A DNA stretch of 64,000 nucleotides from Beroe forskalii (taxonomy: Eukaryota; Ctenophora; Nuda; Beroida; Beroidae), in the NCBI GenBank assembly GCA_011033025.1, contig WFMF01000362.1:71537-135536 (forward strand). The letters are read 5' to 3'. Below, in pieces: positions 21,721-33,251 of the stretch (position 1 is its first letter; every line of letters begins with the position of its first letter). The notes beneath the pieces were generated by a model. The model was not told the DNA's origin. It searched no databases and saw nothing but the letters and a program-made list of their open reading frames with translations. A program made the position numbers and the translations under genes.

Positions 21721-22861
21721 TTTTCAGAAATATGCAATTTTAGATAACAGTACAATTTTTAGATCAATTTGTTTAGGTATTGCTCTGAGGTTCTTCATTC
21801 TGTACTGGATAGTTGTGCAGCTTGTTGCTGACCTTGAGCAACTTACTGTATGATTAGCCTGGGGCTGAATGTGAGGCTGGACAGGCAGATGCCTGTAAAC
21901 CTCCCATCCATTTTAATAACTTTCACTTTCAGGTTTTAGATAGTAACATTAAGATGTGTTTCACCCATATTTAACACTCATTGATCTTTTGCCTCTACTG
22001 AACTCTTTCCTTTCCTCCCTTCCTCTAAACTGTGTTGCTCAGGAATCCAGGTCCTGGGTGGCCCAGCCTGCAGTTGTAAGCTGTGAGGGTACGTGGGCGA
22101 AAACCTCCGTTTCCCTTTGTCACCTGCTGATGGGACACCGGCATCGCAGATGGCAGGAGATACCTTACAACTGTAGGGTAACCGCTGATGATTCACAGTT
22201 TAGTCTCTTCCGCCTCTTATGTCAATCCTTGAATTAGAAAATCGATGTACAGTGTTTGTTATGTTTGTAGTATGCTCATACACCTCTATAGATAAGACAT
22301 TGGATTGTAAACTCAATAAACGTTCCATTACGCTATTATTAAAACCCCGTAGCAGCACTGGTGATGCTTCTTTACCCCCATTAAAGAAAATTGGCAGTTA
22401 AGCATCCAACTCACTTCATTGTGCTGATTAATGACTTCATCTTTATCGCCTGTTTCTTTTAGCAGCACTGGCTTATGTTCTGCTGCTGGTATACCAACAC
22501 ATTAGTAAATTACCCACAGTATTTCTAGGGTTTAATAAACTGTCTAGTGTATCTAGTGTTTCTGTTGAGGTCTGGACTTTCTTTTCTCCGCTTTCTGTGT
22601 CTAGTGTCTGCCTCGTTCCTTACTTTCTACAGAACTATTAATGAAAGCTTTTTAATTTTTCCTTTTTCTTTTTTTCTGTTTTCCAATTTTACATTCTTCT
22701 TTTTCGAGGATGCAGTTTTCTCCAAATTTTTGCATTTTCGTGACCATAAGGTTTCCTCCTTTCGTTTTTGAGTTACTTAATATCCTCCTTACCGAGGATT
22801 TACACTATTGCGCATATTTCAATGGTTTTCATTCATAATAACAACATATAATCCAGCAGAA
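21721..22861. other. No gene seen; contains an unoccupied repeat site
   Basis: The segment 22255-22306 (GTTATGTTTGTAGTATGCTC... AAGACATTGGAT) matches the two flanks of the 1.6-kb element at 49423-51019 joined together, so it is an unoccupied relative of that site. An inverted repeat (TGCAGTTGTAAG / CTTACAACTGTA) spans 22069-22175. The end is T-rich and leads to a possible acceptor (ATAATCCAG) just before the next CDS. Confidence 0.45.
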
Positions 22862-23953
22862 ATGCAATACGAAAGCAGAACTCCGGTTATGAACGGAAAG
22901 AGAGATCTCTCTGACATGAAGACTCCGTCCTCCTCAGCCAGTCCCCGGCCACTTCGCCAGATCAGGACACCTTCCACAACCACAGCAATGCACTCCACCA
23001 GCCCCAAACCAGGCCGCCAAAGCAAGACCCCTTCCACCTCAGCGTTATCAAACAGTCCGAAACCTCCACGACTAGCCAAAACACCCTCAACCACCACAGC
23101 GAACAGCCCGAAACCTCCACGGCATGTCAAAACGCCCTCCACAACCTCCTCGATCCTCTCTCCGAGTCCTAAGCCTACCCGGCAAACCAAAACCTCCTCC
23201 ACAACGCCTGGTTTGCTCTCTCCAAGTCCTAAACCCGCCATGCCCCAAATAAAGATAAAGCGGAGCAAGCAGTTCGGGTCGAACAGCTCTCTGGATATGT
23301 CAGGGGCGCCGTCCTACGCCACCCTACCCCGGGCCCGGCACGTAGCTCCCGCCTCACCCGGACCCCGTTACTATGGGGACAAGAGTAGTCACCATGGTGA
23401 CAAGACTGGTAGTCACCATGGTGACAAGACTCAGAGTAACCATGGTGACAGAAACATGAGTTACCATGGCGACAAGTCGTCTGGTTACCATGGTGACAGA
23501 TCCCCCAGGGTGGGGGACGCCACGTCTCGAACCCTCCCCAAACCACGCAGAGTCTCTCCTCCCACCCACTTCACTCGAGACGAGGATAAACCCGTGGCAG
23601 TCTCCATATCCACCACGCCCTGCATGAAGGTTAACAGGGTCTCCAAGGAGGCACAGATTGCCAAGATGGAGGAGAAGAAGAGAAAGAAGGTGGAGCATTT
23701 CAAAGCCACGCCCTGCAGTGAGCTAAAGGTTACCAAGCAGGACCTGGAGGCCTATGTCGTGTTTTATGAGCAGAAGCTGGCGGCCATCATGGCGGCCATG
23801 AGTTGTAATATCGAGGTGGAGAAGAAGAAGAAGGATCGGTTGGAAAGCAGACTGAGGTTCCTGCTGGACGATAATGAGTCCTTGCTGGTTCAGTTGGCAG
23901 GTATCAGGAAGGATTTGAAACAGTGCCAGTCAATGACTGAAACTCCTGTGTGA
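22862..23953 (+). CDS. Hypothetical basic Ser/Pro-rich repeat protein with C-terminal coiled coil
   Basis: The chosen start is ATG 22862 (MQYESRTPVMNG). The frame is open a little upstream (to 22808), and an acceptor-like ATAATCCAG precedes it, so this may be the last exon of a longer gene. The product is about 363 aa. Residues about 20-135 carry five or six degenerate repeats of SPKPxRxxKTPSTT, basic with many S/T-P sites. Residues about 175-220 carry six short repeats of the type HHGDKTxS/YHGDKSS. The C-terminal third is helical and charged (AQIAKMEEKKRKKVEHF, SELKVTKQDLEAYVVFYEQK, EVEKKKKDRLESRLRFLLDD), a probable coiled coil. There is no signal peptide or membrane span. The layout resembles microtubule- or cytoskeleton-associated proteins, but I recognise no domain and infer no function. 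Codon use is more GC-rich than the surroundings. Confidence 0.8.
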   Translation: MQYESRTPVMNGKRDLSDMKTPSSSASPRPLRQIRTPSTTTAMHSTSPKPGRQSKTPSTSALSNSPKPPRLAKTPSTTTANSPKPPRHVKTPSTTSSILSPSPKPTRQTKTSSTTPGLLSPSPKPAMPQIKIKRSKQFGSNSSLDMSGAPSYATLPRARHVAPASPGPRYYGDKSSHHGDKTGSHHGDKTQSNHGDRNMSYHGDKSSGYHGDRSPRVGDATSRTLPKPRRVSPPTHFTRDEDKPVAVSISTTPCMKVNRVSKEAQIAKMEEKKRKKVEHFKATPCSELKVTKQDLEAYVVFYEQKLAAIMAAMSCNIEVEKKKKDRLESRLRFLLDDNESLLVQLAGIRKDLKQCQSMTETPV

Positions 23954-25599
23954 AGATATTTCTAGAAGTTATGTTGTACCTCATGATAAGGTGTCATGGC
24001 GTCAGTTTTAAGAAGATGAAATATTGCGAAATTGTAAGATATATTCAGCTGATTTTTGGATCAGAGTATGGAAATGACCGAGATTATCAAATGACACAAA
24101 AGGAATTTCTTCTTCTTACTCAAGAGCAGATTCTATTATCGTATGACATTCCTATACATTTCATCATCGTGTGTCAGGGGAAATTTCAAGTTCAGATAAC
24201 TGTTTTCCATATTGCGTGGAATATGACTCAGCCTTGACATTCAAGCCTATATTATCAAGAAAGAAATCAGATATATTAATTAAAACTTTTCAGTTTTCAT
24301 CCAATGTCTTGGATATGTGAATTGTGAGGTGTTTGACCTGGAGATGTTTTTGTTTAACCTCCTTACGATCAATATGGAACCCAGACCTTAGATTTTCTTG
24401 AAGATATTTGGAATCTTGACCCAGATTTCGCAGGATTTACGGGACCTTCTTAAAGATATTTGGGATCTTGACCAATATTTCGCCGTTTTTGATGGTTTGG
24501 TGTTAGTCCATTAGATCCAAAGCCGCAGAATTCAAGTGCTGTCACTGGAGTGAAGTCGTGAAAATAAAGCCCCTTGTCAGCGATCGTGAAGTAGCAACAC
24601 GATATATCACCACACTACCAGTGACATATCCGTTCGAGTGACATATATCGGGTCTAACAGATACGCAACACGCATGCCCCACGTGGTGCGCATCATGACA
24701 GACAATACCGACGACAAAGGAAGCAGATCGTAAGATCATTGTTGCGCATCATCTCACTTGTTAGTGTAACATAGCACCTTTTTGCACGTGACATTAGGGG
24801 TTAGCTGATAGGAGCTATTGTAATCTATAAAACACAGTACAAAGTTGCAGCGAATAGACCATGTCATGTCTTGGGGGTTTAAGGTAAATTTATAATTAAA
24901 ATATAGGTATAAATATGCAAATTAAAATCATGCATTCAAGAGTAACAAAAATCTAAGTTAATTTTTACATATAGGTCAATTTTGTCATTCATACATTCAA
25001 CTAGCAAGTAATTTATATGAGTTTAATAATAATTTAAGGCCTGAAAAGGTATGAGATGCTCTGGGCTAAAACGGGTCATCAGTTGGGCAGGGTGATTGTG
25101 CAGTACAAAGTGTACCACACGCGGTTTTTCGGCCCCTAGCCCAATAAACCATACACCCGGGGCCATGGAAACAGACAATGAGTACACTGTACTGTATCCA
25201 TCCCGACTGTAACAAAAACTTAGAAAGAAACCCTTGTTTCCATGAAAAGGATGTTTTAAATGGTTTTTCATGCTACGAAAAACATACCGTCGGTACCATT
25301 ACTTTACACGAGTTACTTTCATCATCAAAAGTTCAAAAAAGGTAACAAGAGGTATAAAGATTCAATGATTGGTAATAAATAAATAATCACAGAGGCAAAA
25401 AATAAGGCAATTTATGAGAATAGGGAGGATGAGCTGAAAACCTCAGGAATTAAGATAAAAGGAATAGTAGACAATTTTGTAGACCATGCTGGCGCCTGGT
25501 GGGAAGATATGGCAAAACCTCAAGAATTGATATGAATGTATAAATAAAGATTTGGAGACAAATTATAGGAGTAGGCTGGCGTCGCCGACAAGATCTAAT
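23954..25599. other. Probable 3' UTR, then plain AT-rich DNA
   Basis: The first few hundred bases follow the stop codon of the Ser/Pro-rich protein and may be its 3' UTR; an AATAAA lies near 24562. Nothing else is assignable. Confidence 0.35.
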
Positions 25600-26420
25600 T
25601 TTTAAAAATTTTATAAAAATATTTGAAGTTGGAAGAAGCAGGAGAGTACGTGGTATGAGTTATATGAAGTCGATTACAAAAGAATTTAGTAAATTTAATG
25701 ATTTAAAGTTCAAACTATTTCATGTTTTAAGGTAATGAGATAAAGTGAAGTAAGTAACATTGAAATTTGGCAGTATATTGTATTTCTGTAAAATATTCTT
25801 TTTGTTAGAATTTGAAAAGTTTCTTTAGAAGGATATGCCTTTTACAGCCTTTGGATTCCATGGTGGAAAACAAGGATTTTAAGGATATTAGGAAGTATTA
25901 AGGTCATTGCATACACGTGCGTATCGTATAACTTGTGTTAGGAAGACATTATAGACAGTCGTGCTGTGTATATTACTTTTAACAGATGGATATTTAACAA
26001 TGGGAAAACCAAATTTGTCTTTTTTATCATAAAGAAAGGTTGTAAAGGTATTAGAATTAGAGTCAATCATCATGTCAATTTCTAGCATGGAGGTACAGCT
26101 ATTATCAGCATTTTCCTTGTTGATTACTAGTCCTGGTGAATAAATGCTGTCCTTGTAACGTTCAAAATAGCCAAAGTTATTTTTTAGGGTTTATATCATC
26201 CAGAAACCGATGGGTATAATTAAAAAGTTTAGCAACGTGAAGTTTCTTTTTCTGCATAAATTTTCAATGAAAACAAATTCATCTTTATATAAACTAAATT
26301 TGCTTGATAAGGCGCTTGATTATCTCCCATTGGGACACCAATTTTTTGAATTAAGGTTATATCTCCGCATTTAAAATAAGTATTGTGAACAAGCCATGTA
26401 TGTAGAATAATGCTCTCTTT
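25600..26420 (-). pseudogene. Penelope-like RT remnant with catalytic motif
   Basis: On the minus strand, from high to low coordinates: DITLIQKIGVPMGDNQAPYQ (RT motif B, PMG), then after frameshifts HRFLDDIN at about 26192-26215 (motif C with both catalytic Asp). It continues NNFGYFERYKDSIYSPGL, LYDKKDKFGFPIVKYP and TVYNVFLTQVIRYARVCNDL, then decays below about 25880. The motif order fits Penelope-like elements. Frameshifts lie between motifs B and C. Confidence 0.75.
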
Positions 26421-27140
26421 GAAGTCAAAATTTAAATTTTTAATTTAGTACGGCATCACCTAATTTGCGCGCACTTTAAGATCGGAGCACTTTATTAGTG
26501 TGGTTTTTTATGAGATAGAAAACGATGTAGAAATTTGAATAAATTTGAAATTTTCCTCTTGATTGTAGGACATCATATTCAATTCATAGGACCAGCAATC
26601 AAAAAAATTTTGCAATTATGAAAATAAATCAAATTTTCTACAGTAATAATTTATAGTATCCATTACAATTTCTTTCTTTAAACTATTTAAGTTTTAGCTA
26701 ACTGTCACGATATACAGCTCGTTTTGTAATTGTACTTTTGTTTTGGCCACTATAAACTTATCAAGTACCTATACATTTAAATCTGGTAGTATAGTTATTC
26801 ATTAATTCATGTCCGAAAAAACAAAATCGAAAAACGCAAAATTCAAAAAAATTGTTCACTAAATTAGCATGCACTTGATTTTATGCGCACTTAAAGGTAT
26901 TACGCGAAAAAACAACTTTTTCAAACCGCATCACTAGTGGATCACGCCGTTCTTAATTAGATACCCCCATTAGTTCAAAGGGGCCATTTCTATAGCTACA
27001 AAAAGTCTCCTGAAAAATTTATCAATATAACAATTGGCTCAGCATATAAAGGGGTTTAATTTTTATAATTATTTGTAACTCTGACATTCCACTGAGAAGT
27101 GACCCTGATAAAATGACCTTGATTTCGGTCAGGAAACTTT
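26421..27140. other. No recognisable feature
   Basis: Very AT-rich with A and T runs. No gene or element end was seen. Confidence 0.4.
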
Positions 27141-28571
27141 GATTCCACCCAGGAACCTCATTCCTCAACAAATTGTTTATTGTGAAAATGAACAGTTTCA
27201 GCAGTCAATTTTCTTCTTTGACATCATGAGATGATGGTGATTTCTGGGGGTGTTGGACCTATTTTTGTTTTTTGTATTTTTTTCTAAAAGTGCATTGGAA
27301 TTTTGTTGAAAAACAAAAAAAAAAACAAAAACAAATAAAACAAAACGATTTTCGACAAACAAAAAATGGCACCAAAAACAAAAACAAAAAACAAAAAAGA
27401 AAAAAAAAAATGGTGTCACTTTGCTGGAATAAAAAAAGGGCAAAAAGTGCAATAAAATGGTATGCATTTTGTAAAAAAATTTGAAAAAAAAACATAAAAA
27501 CCAAAAACATGAAATTTTCGAAAACCAAAAAGGTGAATTTTGGTTTGTTGCCCAACCCTTTGCTGTCCGAGTGATGGTGTTCAAAATTGCTGAAACCACT
27601 CCAGATAAAGTATTTTGCTAGAACGACTATAATGGTTTGAACATGGTGTAACCATTTTATGAGAGATTTTTGTTTTACTTCGAAAACATTGGTTTTAGAG
27701 AGTGCTGGAGAAAATTTGCTTAAATAGACTGGGAAACTCAATTTGTTGAACCGATTTTCGACCTAATCTGGACGGTCGAAAATTTTTGTCGCACAGGCTT
27801 CTAAAAAATGTGGTGCCAGGAGTGCGAAATTTTAAGACCGAAAATTTAGAATGTTTTTATTGTTGAAACTTGACCCAAGTTTAATGGTTTTTAATTTTTG
27901 TTGAGGATCTTCAATAAATGGTAATGGTAAATTTTTTGATGAAAACCTTTGGCAGAGTGTTCACAAGAGAACATAATTGAGGAAATTAGAGGTTTTCAAA
28001 CGAAAACATTTTTTGTTGGTCAAATGTTATTAAATTGAAACAGAAACAATACCAATTTAAACGTAAACTTGATGTCAGAGGCGTTTTCAAATGGTTGAGT
28101 TTTGATCGATGAATTAGTTTGATCCAATAGACCGGTAATACATGTTTTGTTCCGAGTTAGAATAAGGTTTGGTTATAAACAATCACAAAACCCCAAAATG
28201 AATATTTTCAAAATTATCGATTTTCCACCTTTAATTTTTAAGGGGTTTTTTCCAAAACCTTAATTTCGATGTATCAATAGTATTATATTTACTCTTTTAT
28301 TTGTTAGTTTTAAGCCCTGTCTAAAAGAATTTTGTATTTTTGTATTTCAACCTTTTGTTTTTGTTTGTTTTTTTTTATTTTTTTTTTTTTTTTTTTAACT
28401 TTTAGTTTTTTTTTTTTTTTGCGTTTTAGAGCTCCTGACTGAGAGCTTTGTCCTTTTTGTTTTTTTAAGACATTTTTTTTGTTCCACCCAGGAACCCTTT
28501 ATTCCTCAACCAATTGTCAAAATGCTTCCAGCAGGCAACTTTTTCTGAAAATCATGAGATCATGGTGAAAT
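27141..28571. repeat. 1.4-kb segment bounded by imperfect direct repeats
   Basis: The segment 27141-27245 (TTCCACCCAGGAACC, ATTCCTCAACAAATTG, ATCATGAGATGATGGTGA) recurs at 28481-28571 in the same orientation with substitutions. Between them lie A-rich (27310-27500) and T-rich (28350-28430) tracts whose long open frames are low-complexity artefacts. It may be an old LTR-like or tandemly duplicated element. Confidence 0.55.
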
Positions 28572-28647
28572 GGTGATTAAACAGTTTGATATTAATTTCA
28601 TCACCCAAATTCAATCGCAGTAGGTACTGCATATTTAGATCAATTAA

Positions 28648-29093
28648 TACCTTATTGGACATCACGGACATTAATATTCACGCTGAGCACTTCAGCATGA
28701 ATATTAATGTCCGTGAAAATTATGTCCGTGATACTAATGTCCGTGATATTCAGGTCCGTGAAAATTAAGTCCACTACAGTAGAGCAGTAGGGTACGGACG
28801 CAAAATTTCGGAATTCATCTCTTTAAACGTGCAAATAATAAATTTTTCCAGGAAATTGTGTTTCTTTTTCATGCTCAGTAACTGCGATATGAAAATTCAT
28901 CATTAATTTACGAAAATATCGAAAAATCTTCAATTCAAGTATTCTAATCGTGGAAGAAAATGGGAAACATAGAGCCGAAAATTTCGAATTTGTGTTGAAA
29001 ATTTGAAGTGGCAGAATCAAGCGTGAATATTAATGTCCGTGAAGTTTTAGGTCCGTGAAACTAAAGTCCGTGAAAATTATGTCCGATAAGGTA
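28648..29093. mobile_element. MITE-like element, TACCTTAT ends, GTCCGTGA modules
   Basis: The ends are inverted (TACCTTATTGGACAT at left, ATGTCCGATAAGGTA at right). The word GTCCGTGA, usually as AATGTCCGTGAA, occurs about ten times in the two subterminal regions and in opposite orientation near the left tip. The ends fit a TA target. The TACCTTAT ends link it to the elements at 6728 and 36273. Confidence 0.75.
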
Positions 29094-29235
29094 TAAACTT
29101 TACCAAACGATTTTCCACCAACTTCTATTGTTTCCATGAAGAAAGGGTGTATCGACTTATTATCAACCCGGTAAGTTGTATAGGAGTTTTGTCAACAAAG
29201 TCCGATAAGATTTAGATTATTGAAAAGAAGGGCGA

Positions 29236-29268
29236 TTGAGTTATGGACACTCCATGTCCATAACTCAA
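29236..29268. repeat. 14-bp-arm hairpin
   Basis: TTGAGTTATGGACA and TGTCCATAACTCAA face each other across a 5-nt loop. It stands about 140 bp beyond the preceding element. Confidence 0.8.
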
Positions 29269-29374
29269 TATACGAACACTTTAGGGCCTATGTTTATCAA
29301 CAAGTCGTATATAAGCATGACCATTGTGAAATATAAAGTTGAAAACCAAGTCTGTATTCCACCTTCTTGGGCCG

Positions 29375-29482
29375 AGATAGATTTGTACATTTTTGTACAT
29401 CTTTGTACATTCTTGTACATTTTTACCCAGTAAATCTGAAAGTGTACAAAAATTAGTATGTACAAAAATGTACAAAAATTAC
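29375..29482. repeat. TGTACATTTTT motif cluster, inverted
   Basis: TTGTACATTTT words run forward at 29383-29421 and in reverse (AAAAATGTACAA) at 29445-29478. The two halves form an imperfect foldback. Confidence 0.6.
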
Positions 29483-29539
29483 GTTGGCCCCCCTGTAAGA
29501 AATCATGCGAGAACAATATAAAGAAGTATCAGAATGTGT

Positions 29540-30266
29540 AGTTAGGTCGCACGAATCTCTTATTTTTGTGTTTGGAAATGACAAGAGCGTTTCAGAAGAC
29601 GCAGGAGTATGTTAGAAAGTCACAAAAGTTATTTGGGGAGCCATATTAGAGTGTGATGAAAAATACAGTAGTGAGTTATGTGTGTTGGTAAGTCATAAAA
29701 GTGAGTTGGAAGACACAGCATCGGTTTTAGAACTCACAGGAGTGTCTTAGTACTAATCAGTACCTATTGGAAAGCCATAAAAATGGATAAGGACGAGGTA
29801 TGGGTGTGCTGAGAAGACAAAACAGTGTATCGGAAGACACAGGATTGTTATAGAAAGCCACACAAGTGTGTTCGGAAGATACAGAGAGCGTTTAAGCATC
29901 ACATGAGTATTAAAAAGTCACGTACGTACGTTAGGAAGATGCAAGAGTGTGTAAGAGAGTTACAAAAATACAAAATACATTTAAGAGCGTTTTTAAAAGT
30001 TTGGAAGTCACAAGAATGTCACTAGGATTGTTTATGAATGAGTTGGAAGATACAGATACAAAGATACAATAGAAACAGGAACATATTGAGAGGACGAAGA
30101 ATTTATTTTGAAGTCGCAGGAGTGTGATACAAAGTTACAGAAGTGTCTTAGGAAGACACAGGAGTGTGCTTGGAAGATACAGAAGTGTAGTAGGAAGTCA
30201 CAAGAATGTGTTGAAATACACCTGAATGAGTTGGAAATCACACGAGTGTTTTAGGAAGACACCGGT
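29540..30266 (+). repeat. Degenerate minisatellite, GGAAGACACAGGAGTGT core (left part)
   Basis: Words such as TTGGAAGACACAG, AGGAGTGTG and AGAAGTCACA recur at about 27-32 bp with many changes. MULE copy 3 is inserted in this array, which continues from 31796 to about 32110 with much better preserved units. Confidence 0.65.
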
Positions 30267-30275
30267 GTGTTAGGA

Positions 30276-31786
30276 GATTGTACGACGGAAGTTCGAACGA
30301 CGGAAGTCAGAACCGACGGAAGTTCGAACAAAATGAGCAGTTCTGACTTCCGTCGCCAAACATGACAGAAGTTCGAACGACGGAAGTTCGAATTGCTCAC
30401 TGCTCCTTATACTTTTAGGTTTCACTTATAGCTACTGCTTTATCAAGGAAAGCTCATCAGCTTTTACCTTTAGCTGAAGCTTTACAAGGGAAACCTCATC
30501 AGCTTTGAATCGGTGATATAGACAAGTGAATCAGCCCCGGATGGTGGTAGAAGGCCAAGCTGTCTGTGCTCCTTGGAAGAGTGCTCGTTCAAAGTCACAC
30601 AGTACAGACTGAGGATCCACTCCGAAGGAATCCAACTCCTGGAGGAGGGTGCCGGGTGGTGTAGAGGTGTTGCGTCTTCCCAGGGAGGAGGGCGTAGACG
30701 AGGGGGAAGCGGAAGCCATCATCAAAGAGCGCATGCACCGTCAGAAGTTGGTAGAAGAGCTGAGGGGCTGACTTGAAGGTGCCATCAATCACCACATGAG
30801 GAGCCTTCCCAAGGAGGTCCAAGCAGTCCACTGTGCCGAAGAGGATGGTGCGGCGATGGACCATGTCGTACCCAGAATCCCACAGGAGGAAGGGCTCCTC
30901 ATGAAGGAGTAGCTTAGACTTCGCCTCCCAGGAGAGGGAACTCATCAGTTCTCCGACCAGCCTCTTGGAGGATTCACCAGTCTGCTCTGCCTTCCGCTTC
31001 AGCTGCTGCCTGCCAGTGTGGACATCGTTCTCGACGGGGAGGTGGTTGTGAGGAGAGCTGCCGGTGACGTTGGTTCCGTGGGAGACGTTGAGCTTGCCTT
31101 TGCAGGACTTGTCCACACACCGCCAGAGAACACGTCGCCTTTCTCCTTGTTGAGGGTGTAGCGGAAAAGTGGTAGAGGAGGTTCTGGCGTCCACGAGTGC
31201 GCCCATCAAGTGCGCTTTGATGAAGTTGAACTGGAGGAGGAAGACATCTTGATGATGGTTGTGATATTGACAAGGCTAATATACTAGTTTATAGGATCCC
31301 ATCGCGTAATGACGATAGCTGATATCACAATCAATGGTGCGATATGCGAGAAGTTCTTCCACGAGCAATCAGGTGAATCGCAATATAATGTCCCTTTCAG
31401 CGCGATATGCGAGAAGACATCTCGCATGTTGTCATGTACACACAGTCAGGACCATTTACCATCACCTGATCAGTACATTGATTGGAATCACAAGCTGCGA
31501 TATGCGAGAAGCTACTTGCATGTTGTACTTGTAGTGTCCCACTTCTAGTGTCCCCATCACCTGATCTACCCGCGGATATCATATGTGAATGAATGGTAGC
31601 ATGGCTAACTCTAACGCTTAAACAGAACCCTATAAGGCAGGTCCCCAAGTGTAAAGAGAAGGAAAGCAAGTCAATAGTTCGAACTTCCGTCGCCAAACAT
31701 GACGGAAGTTCGAAACGACGCAAGTTCGAAAAGTTCGAACTTCCGTCGTTTCGAACTTCCGTCGTTCGAACTTCCGTCGGATTACC
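30276..31786 (-). mobile_element. MULE DNA transposon, copy 3
   Basis: The element is inverted relative to copies 1 and 2. Its boundaries are GATTGTACGACGG... and ...CCGTCGGATTACC. A perfect 9-bp target duplication GTGTTAGGA (30267-30275 and 31787-31795) comes from the minisatellite it interrupts. It keeps the N-terminal half of the transposase and the non-coding part with the CTTCTCGCATATCGC boxes. Confidence 0.93.
30535..31240 (-). pseudogene. MULE transposase N-terminal fragment with FLYWCH finger
   Basis: The reading gives RRVLWRCVDKSCKGKLNVSH followed by SSPHNHLPVEND, the Cys and His-x-His part of a FLYWCH zinc finger. The linker LVGELMSSLSWEAKSKLLLH, GYDMVHRRTILFGTVDCLD and the catalytic core DGTFKSAPQLFYQLL and LVYALLPGKTQHLYTT follow. 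A small indel then shifts the frame to LLQELDSFGV and VLCDFERALFQGA, where the element jumps to its end sequence. The frame is also shifted near the N-terminus (YHF/TLNKEKG region), so this is a pseudogene. Confidence 0.88.
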
Positions 31787-31795
31787 GTGTTAGGA

Positions 31796-32110
31796 AGACA
31801 CAGTAGTGTGCTAGGAAGACACAGTAGTGTGCTAGGAAGACACAGGAGTGTGCTAAGAAGACACAGGAGTGTGCTAAGAAGACACAGAAGTGTGCTAGGA
31901 AGACACAGCAGTGTGCTAGGAAGGCATAAGAGTGAGTTGGAAGATATAGTACTGTTTTAAAAGATAAAATAGCAGACACAGACTGCGTTGAAAAATCGCG
32001 CAGGGTGTATAAGAAAGCCACAAAAGTGTACTAGAAAGACGGAGGGTCATAAGAGAGTACTGGTAGGACATATGGGCATTTCACAGTGCGTTATGGGCAT
32101 TTCACAGTGT
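31796..32110 (+). repeat. Minisatellite, TAGGAAGACACAGTAGTGTGC unit (right part)
   Basis: Near-identical units of about 27 bp (GTGTGCTAGGAAGACACAG) run for about five copies, then decay. This continues the array at 29540-30266 across MULE copy 3. Confidence 0.75.
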
Positions 32111-32289
32111 GTTAGGTAAGGATCTACGTATTATATACACCGATAGAAACATACCTACCTATATTTTCATTATACAATGTACACGTCATAGGAGCGAAAG
32201 TATTTAACCAGCACACATAAAGCACAAAATAATTGTCGCAATTAATAATTTCGACCTAATTCTCACGGGCAAAAATTTGCGTGCATGAT

Positions 32290-32800
32290 TGGCTTCCATG
32301 GGGGTTATAGCTACAAATAAACAGTTGCATCGTTTTTTTCGTGTAAAAATAAGTGGGTTTAGTGTATAGTTCAGAATTTTGAAATTTAGATTTTTGCTAA
32401 AAATTCCCACGATAAATGAGGCGTGGTCAATAATTTGCCTCAGCAAAATTTATAGCCAAAAAATAACAGTTGCATCGTTTTTCTCGTGCAAAAATAAGCG
32501 GGTTTAGTGTATAATCTTGCGTGTATAGCTCAAAATTTTAAATTTGGAATTCTGCCCAAAATTCCCACGATTAAAATGGGCGTGGCCAATTAATGGCTTC
32601 AGCAATGATTATAGCCAAAAAATAACAGTTGCATCGTTTTTCTCGTGCAAAAATAAGTGGGTTTAGTGTATTATCTTGCCTATAAAGCTCAAAATCTTGA
32701 AATTCAGATTTTTCACTAAAAAATCCCACGGTTAAAAAAGGGCGTGGCCATATCTCGAAAAGTGCCGACCGGATTTTAGGGGATTTTGGTTTGGTGACTC
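32290..32800. repeat. Tandem repeat, about 145-170 bp, three units
   Basis: The block AACAGTTGCATCGTTTTTCTCGTG..., AAAATAAGYGGGTTTAGTGT, then TTCCCACGATTAAAATGGGCGTGG occurs at about 32309, 32463 and 32625 with small indels. Confidence 0.75.
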
Positions 32801-33251
32801 CTGGGACCATATTGAATCGAAAAAACACCCTAAGTCATTGCTGCAAGTTAGTTCCCTAACTCTTCAAAATTTGTTTGTTTTCGACCGGACTACTTGCTGA
32901 AGCTCATCACCTTGTGATTGACAGATCCTTCAACTTTCAACTTTCAAGATGCCCCCCTGTTTTAGAACAATTTAAAGGGTAGTACTATTTGAGTATTTGT
33001 ATAGCGCCGAGTTACAACTCGCATTTTATAACGTACTACTGAGTGTTGGGTATTGTCCGTTGACCTAGTTGCATTCACCTGGTTGTGGACTTCTGCCCGG
33101 GCTTTTCTCTTCAATCGACTTGATAACTCACGAAACCATGCTTACAGCTCACGGTAGACTAAAGATCTAATGGGGTCGTTCCCTCTAATAAGTAGGCCAG
33201 TAAAGGGCATGCAATGTGATACACCGGCGTAGGCTATTATTGGGAATAACA
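32801..33251. other. No recognisable feature
   Basis: Spacer. AAAGGGTAGTACTAT near 32974 recurs at about 59760, so part of it is repeat-derived. Confidence 0.4.

Noticed and set aside
21956-22237. Small RNA or SINE-like gene in the GC-richer stretch
   Set aside because: An inverted repeat is present, but no A/B boxes, tRNA-like fold or terminator could be identified.
22819-23736. Minus-strand frames opposite the Ser/Pro-rich protein
   Set aside because: Shadows of the repeats in the plus-strand gene; the plus frame is longer and has better composition.
27198-27741. Open frames of Phe/Leu- or Lys-rich low complexity
   Set aside because: They arise from A/T homopolymer tracts on opposite strands.
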